Assembly (NCBI GenBank): GCA_928724745.1
Contig: CAKMXJ010000010.1
Span: 496,001-560,000, forward strand
DNA length: 64,000 nucleotides
From: Anthracocystis setariae
Taxonomy: Eukaryota; Basidiomycota; Ustilaginomycetes; Ustilaginales; Ustilaginaceae
Direction of reading: 5' to 3'
In this document: piece after piece, positions 1 to 10,273 of the stretch
How positions within the stretch are numbered: the first letter of the stretch is position 1
Layout: each line of letters begins with the position of its first letter
Made by a program: the position numbers and the translations under genes
Notes under the pieces: generated by a model
Told to the model about the DNA's origin: nothing
Seen by the model: only the letters and a program-made list of their open reading frames with translations
The model's database searches: none

Positions 1-556
1 GGCTGACCGCACTTGAACGGCGCGGAAAGTTATCCCCATCATGGTCCTCAACGATCAAGTGAGTCTAGCTCACAGCTGCTCCTATCGAGAAGCCATAGTG
101 GAATGAAAGGCGGTGTTGAGAATGGGAAGGAAGGAAAGAGAATGGCCAGGATGGCCAAAAAGTTCCGGTGACTAATTCTTTTTTTTTTTTTTTACTTTTT
201 CTTTTTTGCTTGGTTTGGAGCCTCCACTTTCGTCCTTTTCTTCCGATTTTCCATTTCAGTTGAGGATGTTCAGATCGGGAAGAGTTGGATCGGACAAAGT
301 CAAATGAACATGCCCCACCTCACCACACACTCTACTGTCGTACGGTGTGACTAGCAACCAAGCTTCGTTACCCACCAACACTGCTACAGTTGAGGTGGTG
401 CAGTTGGAGCACAATGCAACCGAGATGAAGCCGCAGCTAGAGCTGATTGGGCATTGGCAGGACACCTGTGCACGAAAATTCGCAGTAGCTTGCTGACCAC
501 CACCACCTTCCAAGTCTTCTTTCGCGCTCTTTCGCACGTGTTCTTCGTTCGTCAAG
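1..556. other. Left-edge intergenic region
   Basis: No gene can be supported here. The first 62 bases contain a short frame open from the window edge that ends in TGA at 60-62, which might be the tail of an upstream gene, but 19 codons are too few to judge. A run of 15 T sits at 179-193. The stretch from about 240 to 556 is the presumed promoter and 5' leader of the secreted-protein gene that starts at 557. Confidence 0.5.
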
Positions 557-1302
557 ATGCGATTTCTTCTTCTGACACCTTTGCTGATCGCATCGTTGAG
601 TTTCAATATGTGCAGTGCGATCCACTCGAAGCATGCGATTCCGCTTGGTGGCTCGCTGCGCAAACGAAACCTCGGCGGCGAGTTCAAAGATTGGTACCTG
701 TCCAAGTTCACCAAGAACTACTTTTGCACCGATACTGGCCGTCTGGTTCCCGTCGACCCAGAGACGGGTCACATGCTTCTTCGAGGACTGCGAAAGAGGT
801 CTACAGAGGGATTTTGGAATGATCTGTTCCGACATGACCACAGGACTGAAAAAGGCAACTGTCACAATCGTAAGTCCGCCATCGCCTTGCCCACTTTGCC
901 TGCCGTGCCACCTTGAGAGAGCCAAGCTACTGACATTCTCGAGCTTGTTATATCGTATCTGACCTACCAGCTACATGGGTGTTGCTGGAAGGCTGGACGC
1001 AGCCGATCCCCGTGACACAACTTTTGGCACAGTACCCATGGCTGAAAGTTGATGAGAGGGGCCAGGTCCATTTGGACCCGGAATACAGACAGTGGTTGGA
1101 GCAGCAGGGCGCTGCGAGGCAGAACGCTGCCACGAATCCGATGAATGGAGGGGCAGGTGTACTTTCGCCTAGTGGTGTCGTGGCTCCGGATGGAGGAGCT
1201 GGCTTCGTGCCTGCGTCAGCTCTGAATATTGGGACAGGAGCGGGGTTTGGTGGGACCAGCCTTGGTAACGGAGTACAGGCCGGTGCTGTTGCCCATGTCT
1301 GA
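557..1302 (+). CDS. Small secreted protein, effector candidate (2 exons)
   Basis: Exons are 557-869 and 971-1302, separated by a 101-bp intron with a GTAAGT donor and CCAG acceptor; splicing keeps the frame and gives 214 residues. The N-terminus (MRFLLLTPLLIASLSF, about residues 1-22) is a typical signal peptide. The rest has no domain I recognise. Two dibasic sites (RKR at about 35-37, RKRS at 79-82) could be cut by a Kex2-type protease. After the signal only two cysteines remain (57 and 102), which could pair. A Trp/Tyr-rich middle is followed by a Gly/Ala-rich tail from about 160. Size, secretion and lack of a domain fit smut secreted effectors, but that role is inference. The start is the first ATG before the hydrophobic segment. 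Confidence 0.7.
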
Positions 1303-1460
1303 TAATTCTACGTGCTTCAGCTTTCCTGCTGTACTGAGTAAATGCCTAGTTTTGAGCAAAAGCTCGACCGCTGTTTGACCATCCGTTCCTTCACAATGCC
1401 ACTACATTCCTTGCTCGTCACGAATATGAGCTTGTATAGGGTGCTCGATACGCGATCTCA

Positions 1461-2050
1461 TCATTTGCCGATCGCTTTCAGGGCGATCGGATTAGCATGC
1501 ACCGTCACGCCTGTCATCCTGATCTCCACTTTCGGCCTGTTCTTGGTATCGACCTCGACCCTCTCCATGACATCCAACGTGCCTCCATCTTCCGCCCCAT
1601 CGATGACTTTACCAATGATGGTATATTTACCGTCCAGATGAGGCTGTTTGGCATATGTGATGAAGAACTGCGATTTGTTCGTGTCTGGACCGGCGTTGGC
1701 ACATGCTACGATGCCGCGTCGATCGAATTTCAGGGACGAGCGAATCTCGTCAGCGAAGGGTTTGCCCCATATGGATTGACCACCTTTACCGGTGCCCGTG
1801 GGATCGCCAGTCTGAATCATGAACGTCTTGATATTGCGGTGCCATTTGACATCGTCGTATGTACCGGCGGCGCAGTGGCCTAGGAAGTTCTCGGCGGCAC
1901 GGGGCGTGGTATCGCAGAACACTTCGATCTGTAGCCAAACGAAAGGAGAGAAGAAAGCGTCAGCGAACGTTCACGGGATTGAGAGAATGTTTCGGTTCCG
2001 CTATCGCTTACCTTGACATCACCTAGGGTGGTGTGTAGCGTGACCGACAT
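1461..2050 (-). CDS. Cyclophilin-type peptidyl-prolyl isomerase, PPIL3/Cyp10-like (2 exons)
   Basis: Minus-strand exon 1 is 2050-2012 (MSVTLHTTLGDVK) and exon 2 is 1928-1461, joined across an intron with GTAAGC...CTACAG borders; the product is 168 residues. It is a single cyclophilin domain that aligns by eye with human PPIL3 almost end to end: TTLGDVKIEVFCD, WHRNIKTFMIQTGDPTGTG, SQFFITYAKQPHLDGKYT and VHANP at the C-terminus. The catalytic Arg (HRN), Phe and Gln (FMIQ) of the family are present. PPIL3 proteins are spliceosome-associated prolyl isomerases; nuclear function is inferred from the family. It is divergent from the HUA1-like gene, with 358 bp between start codons. Confidence 0.9.
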
Positions 2051-2408
2051 GCCGACGATGTCCTACGACAGGTTGTTAGGGTGCGGGACAAAGGGGACCC
2101 TGAAGAAATGCAAGGAACGACTTGAAAGCGTATCGCCGCCCAATTTCCGTGTTCCGCGTTTCTTATTTTCGTGTCCTCCACATTATTATGTTCGGCCGCA
2201 TCCGAAGATTGTTCCGACCGATTCACGGCAGCAGACAGGCAGTCACTTACTCAGGTTTGTTGGGATCAGATGGCCGACAGCTTCCGAAGCCAAGACAGGC
2301 ACGCACACGCAGGACACAGCCTTCCTTTCCTCCTCCAATCATCATTGTTCTCTTCTTTCTGCGCACCATCGTCATACGCAACAGTCCACTTCGATATCTA
2401 TACGAAGA

Positions 2409-3881
2409 ATGTCGCGCAACGAGCCAGATTTCGACCCGATAATGGACGAGCCACCGCCTCCCTACGAACCGTTAACAGGTTCAGAGATCGAGACGAGTGC
2501 TTCTTCAAGTCATCCTGCGAGCACGGCACCAACCTCTTCTGCCCAGACGACGTCAGCTCCAACGACCAGTCATGATGCAGGCACAAACGCTAATCGCAAC
2601 CCTTTCCTCTCCCCAGAGGAACAGGGAGCAGCTGCCCATACATCCAGTGGAGCCGCTACCTCGTCGGTATCTGTTCCAGATTCGAATCCATTCCACAGCA
2701 CTACTTTTCAACAAGCCACAGCGGTATCAACGACATCTGTCACTCCAGCTCCATCGGCAACTACTCCTGCCCTACCACCGAGGACGTACGCCTCCACCCC
2801 CATGGCTGCACCCGTTGCTCCCGCAACTACACCTCCTCCACCGAGTCGCCCCAGCATCGACTCGAGGCACTCGCGCCACTCTTCATCCATAGCTCATGCT
2901 CCCACAGTATCCTCACCTCCTCTGTCACCTTCAGCCTTCTCTCCACCCTCGGGACCTCCGCTTGCGCACACCTCCTCCCCGTCCTCCTCTTCGCACAGGC
3001 CGAACTCCAGACCGATCGAGTATCGCCCAACCACCGTGCCCACCCCTGGCCAACCGCTTCTGCGCAAAGGCAAGCTCCTCGTCTATCCTCGCACTTGGCT
3101 CGGTTGTCCGAAATGTCACGACACAGGCTACAAATACAACGACCCCAACAACCCGCACAAAACCTGCTGGGACAAGTATGGCAAGGTCTACACGCCCGCC
3201 ATGAGCTACTCGGTTGGGCTTAATCAGAGTGGGGTTCTCCAGAAGCCATTGCCTCTCCTTGCTGGACCGCAACCGCAACCGTTGGGGGTGGTGGGGGGCC
3301 CTGTTGCACCCAGTCACAATTACATGCCTGGGGGTTTTCCCGGCGCAACGGGTGGAGGTGCAGGTACGATGTATGCCCCACCTGCATCACAACAACCATA
3401 CCAGCCTTATGGAGGCTATGCGCATCCAATGCACGCTCCACCAGCACCTACGATTCCCACGCCTGGACCACCCCAATCGCCTGGAATCGATGCAGAAACC
3501 GAAGGCGCTCGAATGTCCGACGTCCCACCCAACTACCACGACGCTAGCAACACCAACTCAAGCCAACACCTACCTTCACAATACGTACCCCCACCCGTCC
3601 CACCACCTCAACACCCTCCATATCAATCTCAACCTCAATACCAACCTCAACCTCATCCTCACTATCAACCTCATCCTCAGCCGCCTCCCGGCTTTGTAGG
3701 AGGTTTTGCTGCTTCACCGTACGGTCCCACCCCGCCACCGGGAGCGCTGGTGGTCTGGCCAGGAGACCCAAGAATAGGAGGCCTTCTATGCTTGGAATGC
3801 AACGGAAGAGGTGTCAAGGAAAGCTTCTGGTTCGGAGACGAATCGTGCTACCGTTGTCGTGGCACAGGCAGAATCTTTTAA
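2409..3881 (+). CDS. HUA1: HUA1-like cysteine-motif protein
   Basis: I start the CDS at the ATG at 2409 (MSRNEPDFDP), giving 490 residues. The frame stays open further upstream to 2013, but that part crosses the first exon of the divergent cyclophilin gene and is probably 5' leader. The N-terminal half is disordered and Pro/Ser/Thr-rich. A conserved block follows (LLRKGKLLVYPRTWLGCPKC, then HKTCWDKYGK), and the C-terminus carries two further CxxC pairs (CLECNGRG and CYRCRGTGRIF). This arrangement is that of yeast Hua1, a cytoplasmic protein linked to actin patches and ubiquitin-dependent trafficking. The CxxCxGxG-like pairs probably bind zinc. A Pro/Gln/His/Tyr repeat tract lies at about residues 395-425. 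Confidence 0.8.
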   Translation: MSRNEPDFDPIMDEPPPPYEPLTGSEIETSASSSHPASTAPTSSAQTTSAPTTSHDAGTNANRNPFLSPEEQGAAAHTSSGAATSSVSVPDSNPFHSTTFQQATAVSTTSVTPAPSATTPALPPRTYASTPMAAPVAPATTPPPPSRPSIDSRHSRHSSSIAHAPTVSSPPLSPSAFSPPSGPPLAHTSSPSSSSHRPNSRPIEYRPTTVPTPGQPLLRKGKLLVYPRTWLGCPKCHDTGYKYNDPNNPHKTCWDKYGKVYTPAMSYSVGLNQSGVLQKPLPLLAGPQPQPLGVVGGPVAPSHNYMPGGFPGATGGGAGTMYAPPASQQPYQPYGGYAHPMHAPPAPTIPTPGPPQSPGIDAETEGARMSDVPPNYHDASNTNSSQHLPSQYVPPPVPPPQHPPYQSQPQYQPQPHPHYQPHPQPPPGFVGGFAASPYGPTPPPGALVVWPGDPRIGGLLCLECNGRGVKESFWFGDESCYRCRGTGRIF

Positions 3882-4107
3882 AGCCAAATTCTCATTATTT
3901 TCATATACCCCAGTTTAGGACGAATTCCAAATATTGCTGCAACGACGACGAGATGGACAGAAGAGAGAGGGAGAGAAGAGTGTGATGCGAGATGCTAATG
4001 CGACAGAGGAAGGGTGATTGATGTGCGAGAACCGGATGCATATGACGACGGAGATTGTATGGGTGGGGAGATGTTGTGAATGCGAGGGAAAGCAGGCTGG
4101 TTTTGCT

Positions 4108-5154
4108 TCAAGGCTGTGATGTGGGTGTGACGGAGGGGAAGCCGTAATCGCTGGGCTCTGTGAGCATGTACATGGGGCTTGGAGCGGCCTCTTGCGCCGC
4201 GGTCTCGGCCCTGGGTGTATGCGGGATGCCGAATCGGCCCAGCGACTCGACCGAGCTGAGAAAACTCAATTGCTGCGGAGTCAGACCGCTTCTGGGATAC
4301 GAGTACTGCGAGCGAACCAGCGTCCAACTGAGCGGCTCTGAAATAGCTCTTCCTCCGAGCGTTGGAGCGGTGATATTGGCGGTCGAGTTGGCTCTCAGCC
4401 TTCGGCCGAACAGCGTTGAGCCGAGGAAAGGAGTCGAAGAGGTGGCATTGAGCGGGGAAGAGACGTGTCGCGACATGGGTGCGCCGTTGGAGAAGGAGGG
4501 GGAGGGTGAAAAGTTGGATGTGGTTCTCGTGCGACGGTCCGAGATTGCGAATGCCGCACCGGCGGTTTGGAGCGGATCTTGAAGTTCATAACGCGGAGAA
4601 GGCTCGGGATCGGTGAGTGCTGGCAGTGTGGATGGGGGAGGTGATGTTGAAGCGAGTTGTTCTTGTGGCTCCTCTGCATCGTCATCGTGGTCGCCAAGTC
4701 CGGGCGAATGCTGCGCGTGTTGGTGATGAGCGGATGTTTCAAGAATTTCTTGCTCCCTCCTGATCGACTCGGCATGGGCAGCCGCCATGGCTTGAGCCTC
4801 TTCTTGCGCTTTGAACAAGATCATCTCATCGTCACCCACTCGATCGGTGTATGCGGGCACTGGCCAGAAGGAATGGAGCATGCCATCGTCCGCCTCGTCC
4901 CACAGCTGACCTCGCCTCGCACGTAGCTGTGATCGGTAGGCGATTCCGGGAGGCTCGAGGTAGTATGAGCGTATGGGCAGGGCGAAAAAGTTGACAAACG
5001 AACGCCACTTGTGTTTGATGGGGTTGCGACGAGAGCGTGTGCCCGGTTGGTCAGGCAGTCGGACAACGAGGCGAGAGGTGGCTGGTGCTGGAGAAGGGGA
5101 GGAAGCCAAAGCGGCGTCCAGCGTCGCGGTTGGCGCATTTGCCACTGCTGCCAT
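4108..5154 (-). CDS. Hypothetical protein
   Basis: Single-exon frame of 348 residues on the minus strand starting at ATG 5154. I do not recognise a family. The likely structured part is residues 20-125, which is rich in aromatic and basic residues (HKWRSFVNFFALP, LEPPGIAYRSQLRARRG, DGMLHSFWPVPAYTDRVGDDEM). It is followed by a short Ala/Glu/Gln-rich helix (about 115-140), an acidic patch (DDDAEE), and a long Ser/Pro-rich disordered tail. There is no signal peptide or membrane segment. Coding status is supported by length and by codon and amino-acid composition unlike the competing frames. It is convergent with the HUA1-like gene, 226 bp apart. Function is unknown. Confidence 0.6.
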   Translation of the reverse strand: MAAVANAPTATLDAALASSPSPAPATSRLVVRLPDQPGTRSRRNPIKHKWRSFVNFFALPIRSYYLEPPGIAYRSQLRARRGQLWDEADDGMLHSFWPVPAYTDRVGDDEMILFKAQEEAQAMAAAHAESIRREQEILETSAHHQHAQHSPGLGDHDDDAEEPQEQLASTSPPPSTLPALTDPEPSPRYELQDPLQTAGAAFAISDRRTRTTSNFSPSPSFSNGAPMSRHVSSPLNATSSTPFLGSTLFGRRLRANSTANITAPTLGGRAISEPLSWTLVRSQYSYPRSGLTPQQLSFLSSVESLGRFGIPHTPRAETAAQEAAPSPMYMLTEPSDYGFPSVTPTSQP

Positions 5155-6026
5155 GGTGGTAGATATAAAAGATGATTGACAGAGATAGTCACTGGGAGAG
5201 AGAGAGGTGTTGGTGGAAAGCGATTACAACACGAAAGACAAGATTCTGGACCACCTGTATCCTCGAAAAGCGGGGTTTTGGGTGGCGTTGGCCTGAATGT
5301 GAGGTTTCGGCGCCAAGTAGGGTAGGGTTGCAAGTCTCGGCAGCGATTCGGAGGCGCAAAAATACGTAAGATGGGTGTAGGAGGAGCGATATTATTGTTG
5401 GTAGTAGTGAGTGATGGTGAGCAAGCAGACCTGAGAACAAGAACTGGTTGGTTCGATTGTCGGTTGAGCTGAGGCCGACCTGCCACAGAGAACAACGGCG
5501 GCGCCAAACTTCCAGGAACCGCTTCGGTACCACACCGGTGCAACGCCCTGCCCGGCTAGCTTCTGAAACTGCAGCCACCAAAAAAAGAGGGGTCCAGTGT
5601 GAGTTGGGAAACTCAACTCTGTGCTTGTGTATTGATTATAAAATATTATATTGTTCCCCCGCGTTCAAACAGAATTTAAAGTCCACACGCAGCTGAGGCG
5701 GCGATAAGCTCTGGTTCCGGATTACAGCCCACTTTCGTTACACAGCGCCTGCATCGTACTACGACAGACATAGTTATGATGCATTTGTTTTGTTTTTGCC
5801 CTAGCTCGATGCAGATAAAAAAGCCCGAAAGTGTCGCTACTTTAGGATACAGATATCGAAGGAGGAACTAGCTGTGATGGACAGAGTAAAAGAAGCACTG
5901 TGCGAGGAACTGTGCGCCGAGAGTGCAGTTTACTGTAGTTTGCAGCCCAATTTTGGCGCGCGATTTTGGCAACCAATCACAGAATCCAATCCGATATGGC
6001 GCATTTTTTAAGCTATAGGGACCACC
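5155..6026. other. Intergenic region, no gene seen
   Basis: Upstream region of the minus-strand hypothetical gene. Only short overlapping frames occur, none with protein-like composition. From about 5600 it is AT-richer and holds one TACTGTA motif at 5932. The retro-insert described separately begins just after it. Confidence 0.5.
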
Positions 6027-6040
6027 AACGCCCACCGCAC
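6027..6040 (+). repeat. 5' target-site duplication of the retro-insert
   Basis: AACGCCCACCGCAC, identical to 6738-6751. The next base differs on each side (G at 6041, C at 6752), which delimits the repeat. Confidence 0.7.
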
Positions 6041-6737
6041 GCCTCCATCCCCCCCGCTCACCTGCCCCCCGTCGCTACCTGCCACCCCTCCATCCTCACT
6101 GAAACGCAGACTGCCGACTCCCTCACCGCCTAGCCATGGACTGGTACCACTAGCGGCAGACGCCTTCGCCGGCCCAGCCGACTTCCAGCCAGAGCTGGGC
6201 GGCCCTGGGTACTCACTCTCATTCCGCCGCATAGGTCATCCTCTCCGCACGCGGCAACGCGTCCGTGCACCCAGAGCCGGCCGTTCCGCTGCCTCCACTG
6301 CCCGAAGGAACGCCTCCCCCGCGCCGTCCCCCGCTCCTGGCCTTTCCTTCTCTCTCCCATCACCATCTTCGCCGCCATCGCCACCCCGTAACTCTCGGCG
6401 GCTTTCTCCCAGCAGCTCCTCACGCGATTGAGAGCGCCCTGCCCATCACAGTCGCCAACACGGCCTCAGGTCGAAACGTCGCGCAGGCCCGAGACCTCGC
6501 ATTGTACACGGGACACAACCCTGGCCCCAACAACATCAGCCCTGTGCCGTCCGGATATCCTCTCCCATGGCCCCTATAGCGTCACCCCCCTCATCGTACC
6601 ACCGAGTCCTCTCGGCATCCCTGCTCAGCCCGATCGCCAATTCACCTGCCCCTCATGTCACCCTTAGTAAGCCGTCCCGCATGGGCCTTCTGGCCTAGGT
6701 CGGAGTATGAAATTAAAAAAAAAAAAAAAAAAAAAAA

Positions 6738-6751
6738 AACGCCCACCGCAC
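6738..6751 (+). repeat. 3' target-site duplication of the retro-insert
   Basis: Second copy of the 14-base flank, abutting the poly(A) run at 6715-6739. The first two A could belong to either the tail or the duplication. Confidence 0.7.
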
Positions 6752-7822
6752 CAACCCTACTCCTTCCAATTCTCCGAAATCACATCGGCCCCAACTTGCC
6801 ATCGATCCGCCCGATGCTCTCGACAGAAGTTCGCACGGGACCAATCTGTGAATCTCAGTTCCGATCCGATTCCGCTTCACAACCATCGGTCCTCGATCAA
6901 GCGGCTATGCAGCCATTCCCCCAAGGTTGTCTGCTAGTTTTATCCAAGTCGATGCGGCCATCCAGTTTGTAGCGACCAGCAGCATCAACCCTCCCTGCTG
7001 TCCTGGTAGCCATTACCAGTAACAAACCTGCTGAACTTTCCAAACAAGTCAACAGTCATTTTACCATCTCCGAAACCGACTTTTCACATGTACTTAATAT
7101 TCGCAACTTCCATCATAATGAGAGCTTCAGAGAAGACGCCATGGCGATGTCGTTGCACCCTGCGAAGGGTCCGGTTGGTTCTGTCCATTAACCGGAATCG
7201 GGGCTAAAAAAAATAATCTCGCTTGGCTCCCTATGCTTGTCAGTCTAAGCGAGCCATGAACGTGCCTTCATCCTCGGCATCCTTGCTCATGTTGCCAGAC
7301 TGCCTACTGCAACTCTTTTCACCCTTCGTCCATATGATGTTGCTAGTCCATCTCCAGTACACAGTCCATTGCCAATCAAATACTGTATTGGTCGCGACAC
7401 AGCAGATGCCGCAACGTGCTCGCCATTGCAGCCCACTGAATTTCGCGTTGCACGTGCGGCCAAGTTGGACACATTTATGCCGCGACTAGGCGCCCATCCT
7501 TCATACAATGTCCCAAGCCGGCTCTCACTGTACTGTATGCTTCATTATGGGGCAGCCAAGACATCGAAATTCAAGGACTCTCTTCGTAGTAGCCACCTTG
7601 CAAAGCAATCTCAGCGCAGCGAGTGCGCAGAGCCATTTCCAGCTTGACTGCACTGTGACCGCGAGCGAGATGATTGAGACTGGTTGAGACAAACCGCCGG
7701 TACTCCGACTAAGAAGACTGACATCCTTGAAGCTCCTCAAAAAGACTTAAAAGAGCCACCAGCCTCATCGTCAAAGACTCCGTAGTCCTGTTACCGCCGC
7801 CCTGACCAATTGCATTTTCAAG
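6752..7822. other. Intergenic region upstream of the acid phosphatase
   Basis: No gene supported. Two copies of TACTGTA lie at 7381 and 7531. The last 80 bases before 7823 are pyrimidine-rich and probably form the leader of the phosphatase mRNA. Confidence 0.5.
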
Positions 7823-9376
7823 ATGAACGGCCTCACCATCGCCAGCGTCCTGGCGCTCCTGGCCAGCTCCACCGCCCGTGCCTACGAATACCCCGCCATC
7901 CCCGCTGACAAGACCACACCAACCCAGACCCGTCTTTCCTTCTCGACACTCAACGCCGTCACCGTCGCCTGGAACACCTACTCCAAGCTCAGCACTGCAT
8001 GCGTCGACTACGGTACCTCCCCGACCGATCTCACCCTCAAAGCCTGCTCCTCTACATCCACCACCTACCCAACCTCGCGCACTTACTTCAACAATGTCAG
8101 GCTCGACAACCTCTCTCCTGCCACAACATACTACTACAAGATCGAGTCTACCAACTCGACCGTGTTGTCATTCAAGAGCGCGAATGCGCCCGGTGACGAC
8201 GCGAGCTTCGTCGTCAACGCCGTCATCGACATGGGCGTCTATGGTGCTGATGGGTACACTACAGCACAGAAGCGGGACATTCCTTTCATCCCACCTAGCT
8301 TGACGCACTCGACCATCCAGCAGCTCGTCAGCAGTGCCGATCAGTACGACTTTGTCGTTCATCCAGGCGACTTTGCATATGCCGATGACTGGTACCTCCG
8401 TCCTGACAACCTTTTCGACGGTACCGATGCCTATGCGGCCATTACCGAGCTCTTTTTCGATCAGTTGTCCTATGTTTCCAGCACAAAGCCTTATATGAGT
8501 TCCGTTGGCAACCATGAGATGGCGTGTAGGGAGGTTCTTTACTACCAAGGTGCGTGTCCTCTTGGTCAGTACAACGCTACCGACTACGTTACACGATTTG
8601 GGCCCAACATGCCTACCACATTCGCGTCGCAGAGCACCAATGCGACGGCCAAAGCACTTTCGCAACAGGCACAGGCTCTGGCACTGCCCCCCTTCTGGTA
8701 TTCGTACGACTACGGTATGGTTCATTTCGTCTCGATCGACACCGAGACCGACTTCGCCGATGCTCCCGACACCTCGAAGCTCGACGCCGGTCCATACGGT
8801 CGTCCTCAACAGCAGATTGACTTCCTCAAGGCAGATCTGGCATCGGTCGACCGCACCATCACCCCTTGGATCGTCGTCCTGGGTCATCGCCCCTGGTACT
8901 CCACCGGAGGTTCCGACAATATCTGCAGCGAATGCCAAACCGCCTTCGAAGACATCTTGTACCAGTACGGCGTTGATCTTTTCGTCGCTGGTCATGTGCA
9001 TAATCTTCAACGTCAACAGCCGACATATAGAGGTACCGTCGATCCAGCTGGATTAAATAACCCCTCGGCGCCCTGGCACATTATCGCGGGAGCGGCGGGA
9101 AACATCGAGGGACTCTCCAGCACCGGTAACAGACCTGCATACAATGTGTTTGCCGATGACAGTCACAATGGGTATGCGAGACTGACGTTTGTCGACAAAC
9201 AGCATCTCAAGGTCGACATGATCCATTCAACCGATGGCGCCGTGTTGGATTCAGCGACGTTGTACAAGGAGCATGCAGAAGCGTTTGTGAGACAGCAGGT
9301 GACCGACGCGGCTCCTGCGAAGAAAGATGGCGTGTTGAGTTGGTTGGGGTTTAGTAGAGCTAGCAAGGATATCTGA
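7823..9376 (+). CDS. Secreted purple acid phosphatase
   Basis: 517 residues with an N-terminal signal peptide (MNGLTIASVLALLASSTARA, cleavage near 20). An N-terminal fibronectin-like region (about 25-125) precedes a calcineurin-like metallophosphatase domain. All metal-binding motifs are visible in order: DMG (D136), GDFAYADDW (D183, Y186), GNHE (N230, H231), VLGHRPWY (H355) and GHVH (H391, H393). This is the fungal purple acid phosphatase arrangement with a di-metal centre, releasing phosphate from organic esters outside the cell or in the wall. Several N-glycosylation sites (NST, NAT) agree with secretion. It is single-exon; the start is the ATG directly before the hydrophobic segment. Phosphate-starvation control is usual in the family but no operator was identified. 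Confidence 0.92.
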   Translation: MNGLTIASVLALLASSTARAYEYPAIPADKTTPTQTRLSFSTLNAVTVAWNTYSKLSTACVDYGTSPTDLTLKACSSTSTTYPTSRTYFNNVRLDNLSPATTYYYKIESTNSTVLSFKSANAPGDDASFVVNAVIDMGVYGADGYTTAQKRDIPFIPPSLTHSTIQQLVSSADQYDFVVHPGDFAYADDWYLRPDNLFDGTDAYAAITELFFDQLSYVSSTKPYMSSVGNHEMACREVLYYQGACPLGQYNATDYVTRFGPNMPTTFASQSTNATAKALSQQAQALALPPFWYSYDYGMVHFVSIDTETDFADAPDTSKLDAGPYGRPQQQIDFLKADLASVDRTITPWIVVLGHRPWYSTGGSDNICSECQTAFEDILYQYGVDLFVAGHVHNLQRQQPTYRGTVDPAGLNNPSAPWHIIAGAAGNIEGLSSTGNRPAYNVFADDSHNGYARLTFVDKQHLKVDMIHSTDGAVLDSATLYKEHAEAFVRQQVTDAAPAKKDGVLSWLGFSRASKDI

Positions 9377-9494
9377 CTTGTGTCTGCAGTACTTGGTCTC
9401 GCTAAATTTATCCAGTTCAGTGTTGATTTCATGTTTGTCGATGGCAGTACAAGTACAGGCGGGCGTGAGATTATGGTACTAAGGGTCACTGAGA

Positions 9495-10273
9495 CTAGAC
9501 ATCATCGATAATGGATCCACCCCGATGCAAGTTGTCCAGCTGCGTTATTGACGTCGAAGTCTATTTGCTCGTATGCGTGTGTCAGCTCATTGCAATCGTA
9601 TCAATCCCCGAACCACAGCAGAAATGAACGACTTACAAGGTGAATATGTGCCTCGATTTGTGCGAGCTTGTCCATCGCCCTATCTCTCTTCCTACAACCG
9701 ATCCGTATTATAGCGTATAAGAGCAAAAACCATCAGCTGCGAGCCCCTTTGCCTGCGTACCGTGGATGCAAGTAAGCACACTTACGTCTCGAGCAAAGAC
9801 AGCTTCTTGGTGATGAAAGCTCTCGCCTCTCTATTCGTAAGCTGTGCGTAGAAGTTAGCTAGACCTAAAGAGACGATCGGTTTCTCATCGTCAATCCTAC
9901 AAGCCCCAAGCAGATCATAATCCAATCAAATTAGCAAGCGTTGATCTCTTTGCTCGCCTGATGAGCGATACGACCACACTTACAAGGTAGTTTGCACGGC
10001 GACTCCACCACCGATATCCGCCAGCAAGTTGACATGCTTCGTCTTGTCCGTTTGGTCCTTCAGACTGTTTTGCTGCGTATCAAGCGACCGCAACGTGTCT
10101 CTGAGTTTCTTATACTCGTCAATTTGAGCGACGAGGCTCTGGTGGTCTCGATTGGCGCGCTCGAGGTCGGGCAGCAAACGGTTGGTGAGGAATTGGCGAG
10201 ATCTAGTTAGCGCTTGGGCGGTTTCGTCCTTGGTGGCTTCTTCAATCTCGGACTGTTGCTTGAAGCGGTCCAT
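9495..10273 (-). CDS. UXT-type prefoldin-like subunit (4 exons)
   Basis: Minus-strand exons 10273-9984, 9896-9786, 9691-9637 and 9560-9495 join through three introns (88, 94 and 76 bp), each with a GTAAGT donor and TAG acceptor. Together they encode 173 residues. The protein is a prefoldin alpha-type coiled coil: an N-terminal helix (QFLTNRLLPDLERANRDH), a central hairpin block (VNLLADIGGGVAVQTTL, then IVSLGLANFYAQLT), and a C-terminal helix (EARAFITKKLSLLE...AHIHL). The hairpin wording and the AHIH motif match human UXT/ART-27, a prefoldin-like component of the URI/R2TP assembly. It is head-to-head with the LYRM5-like gene. The phases agree at every junction, which makes the model strong. 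Confidence 0.85.

Larger units (their letters stand above)
6027..6751 (+). mobile_element. Poly(A)-tailed retro-insert with target-site duplication (non-LTR type)
   Basis: A GC-rich block (about 6041-6714) ends in AATT followed by 25 consecutive A (6715-6739). The 14-base sequence AACGCCCACCGCAC occurs immediately before it (6027-6040) and again directly after the poly(A) (6738-6751; its first two A overlap the tail, so at least 12 bases are unambiguous). A duplicated flank plus a 3' poly(A) is the hallmark of target-primed reverse transcription, so this is most likely a 5'-truncated LINE, a SINE-like element or a processed transcript. All three forward frames give Pro/Ser/Arg-rich sequence and no reverse transcriptase is visible, so the parent cannot be named. 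Its composition differs clearly from the flanks. Confidence 0.7.

Noticed and set aside
3..62. Open frame from the window edge ending at TGA
   Set aside because: Only 19 codons are visible, too few to support a gene tail.
2013..2408. Upstream extension of the HUA1-like frame
   Set aside because: It overlaps the first exon and promoter of the divergent cyclophilin gene and encodes low-complexity sequence with no Hua1 likeness.
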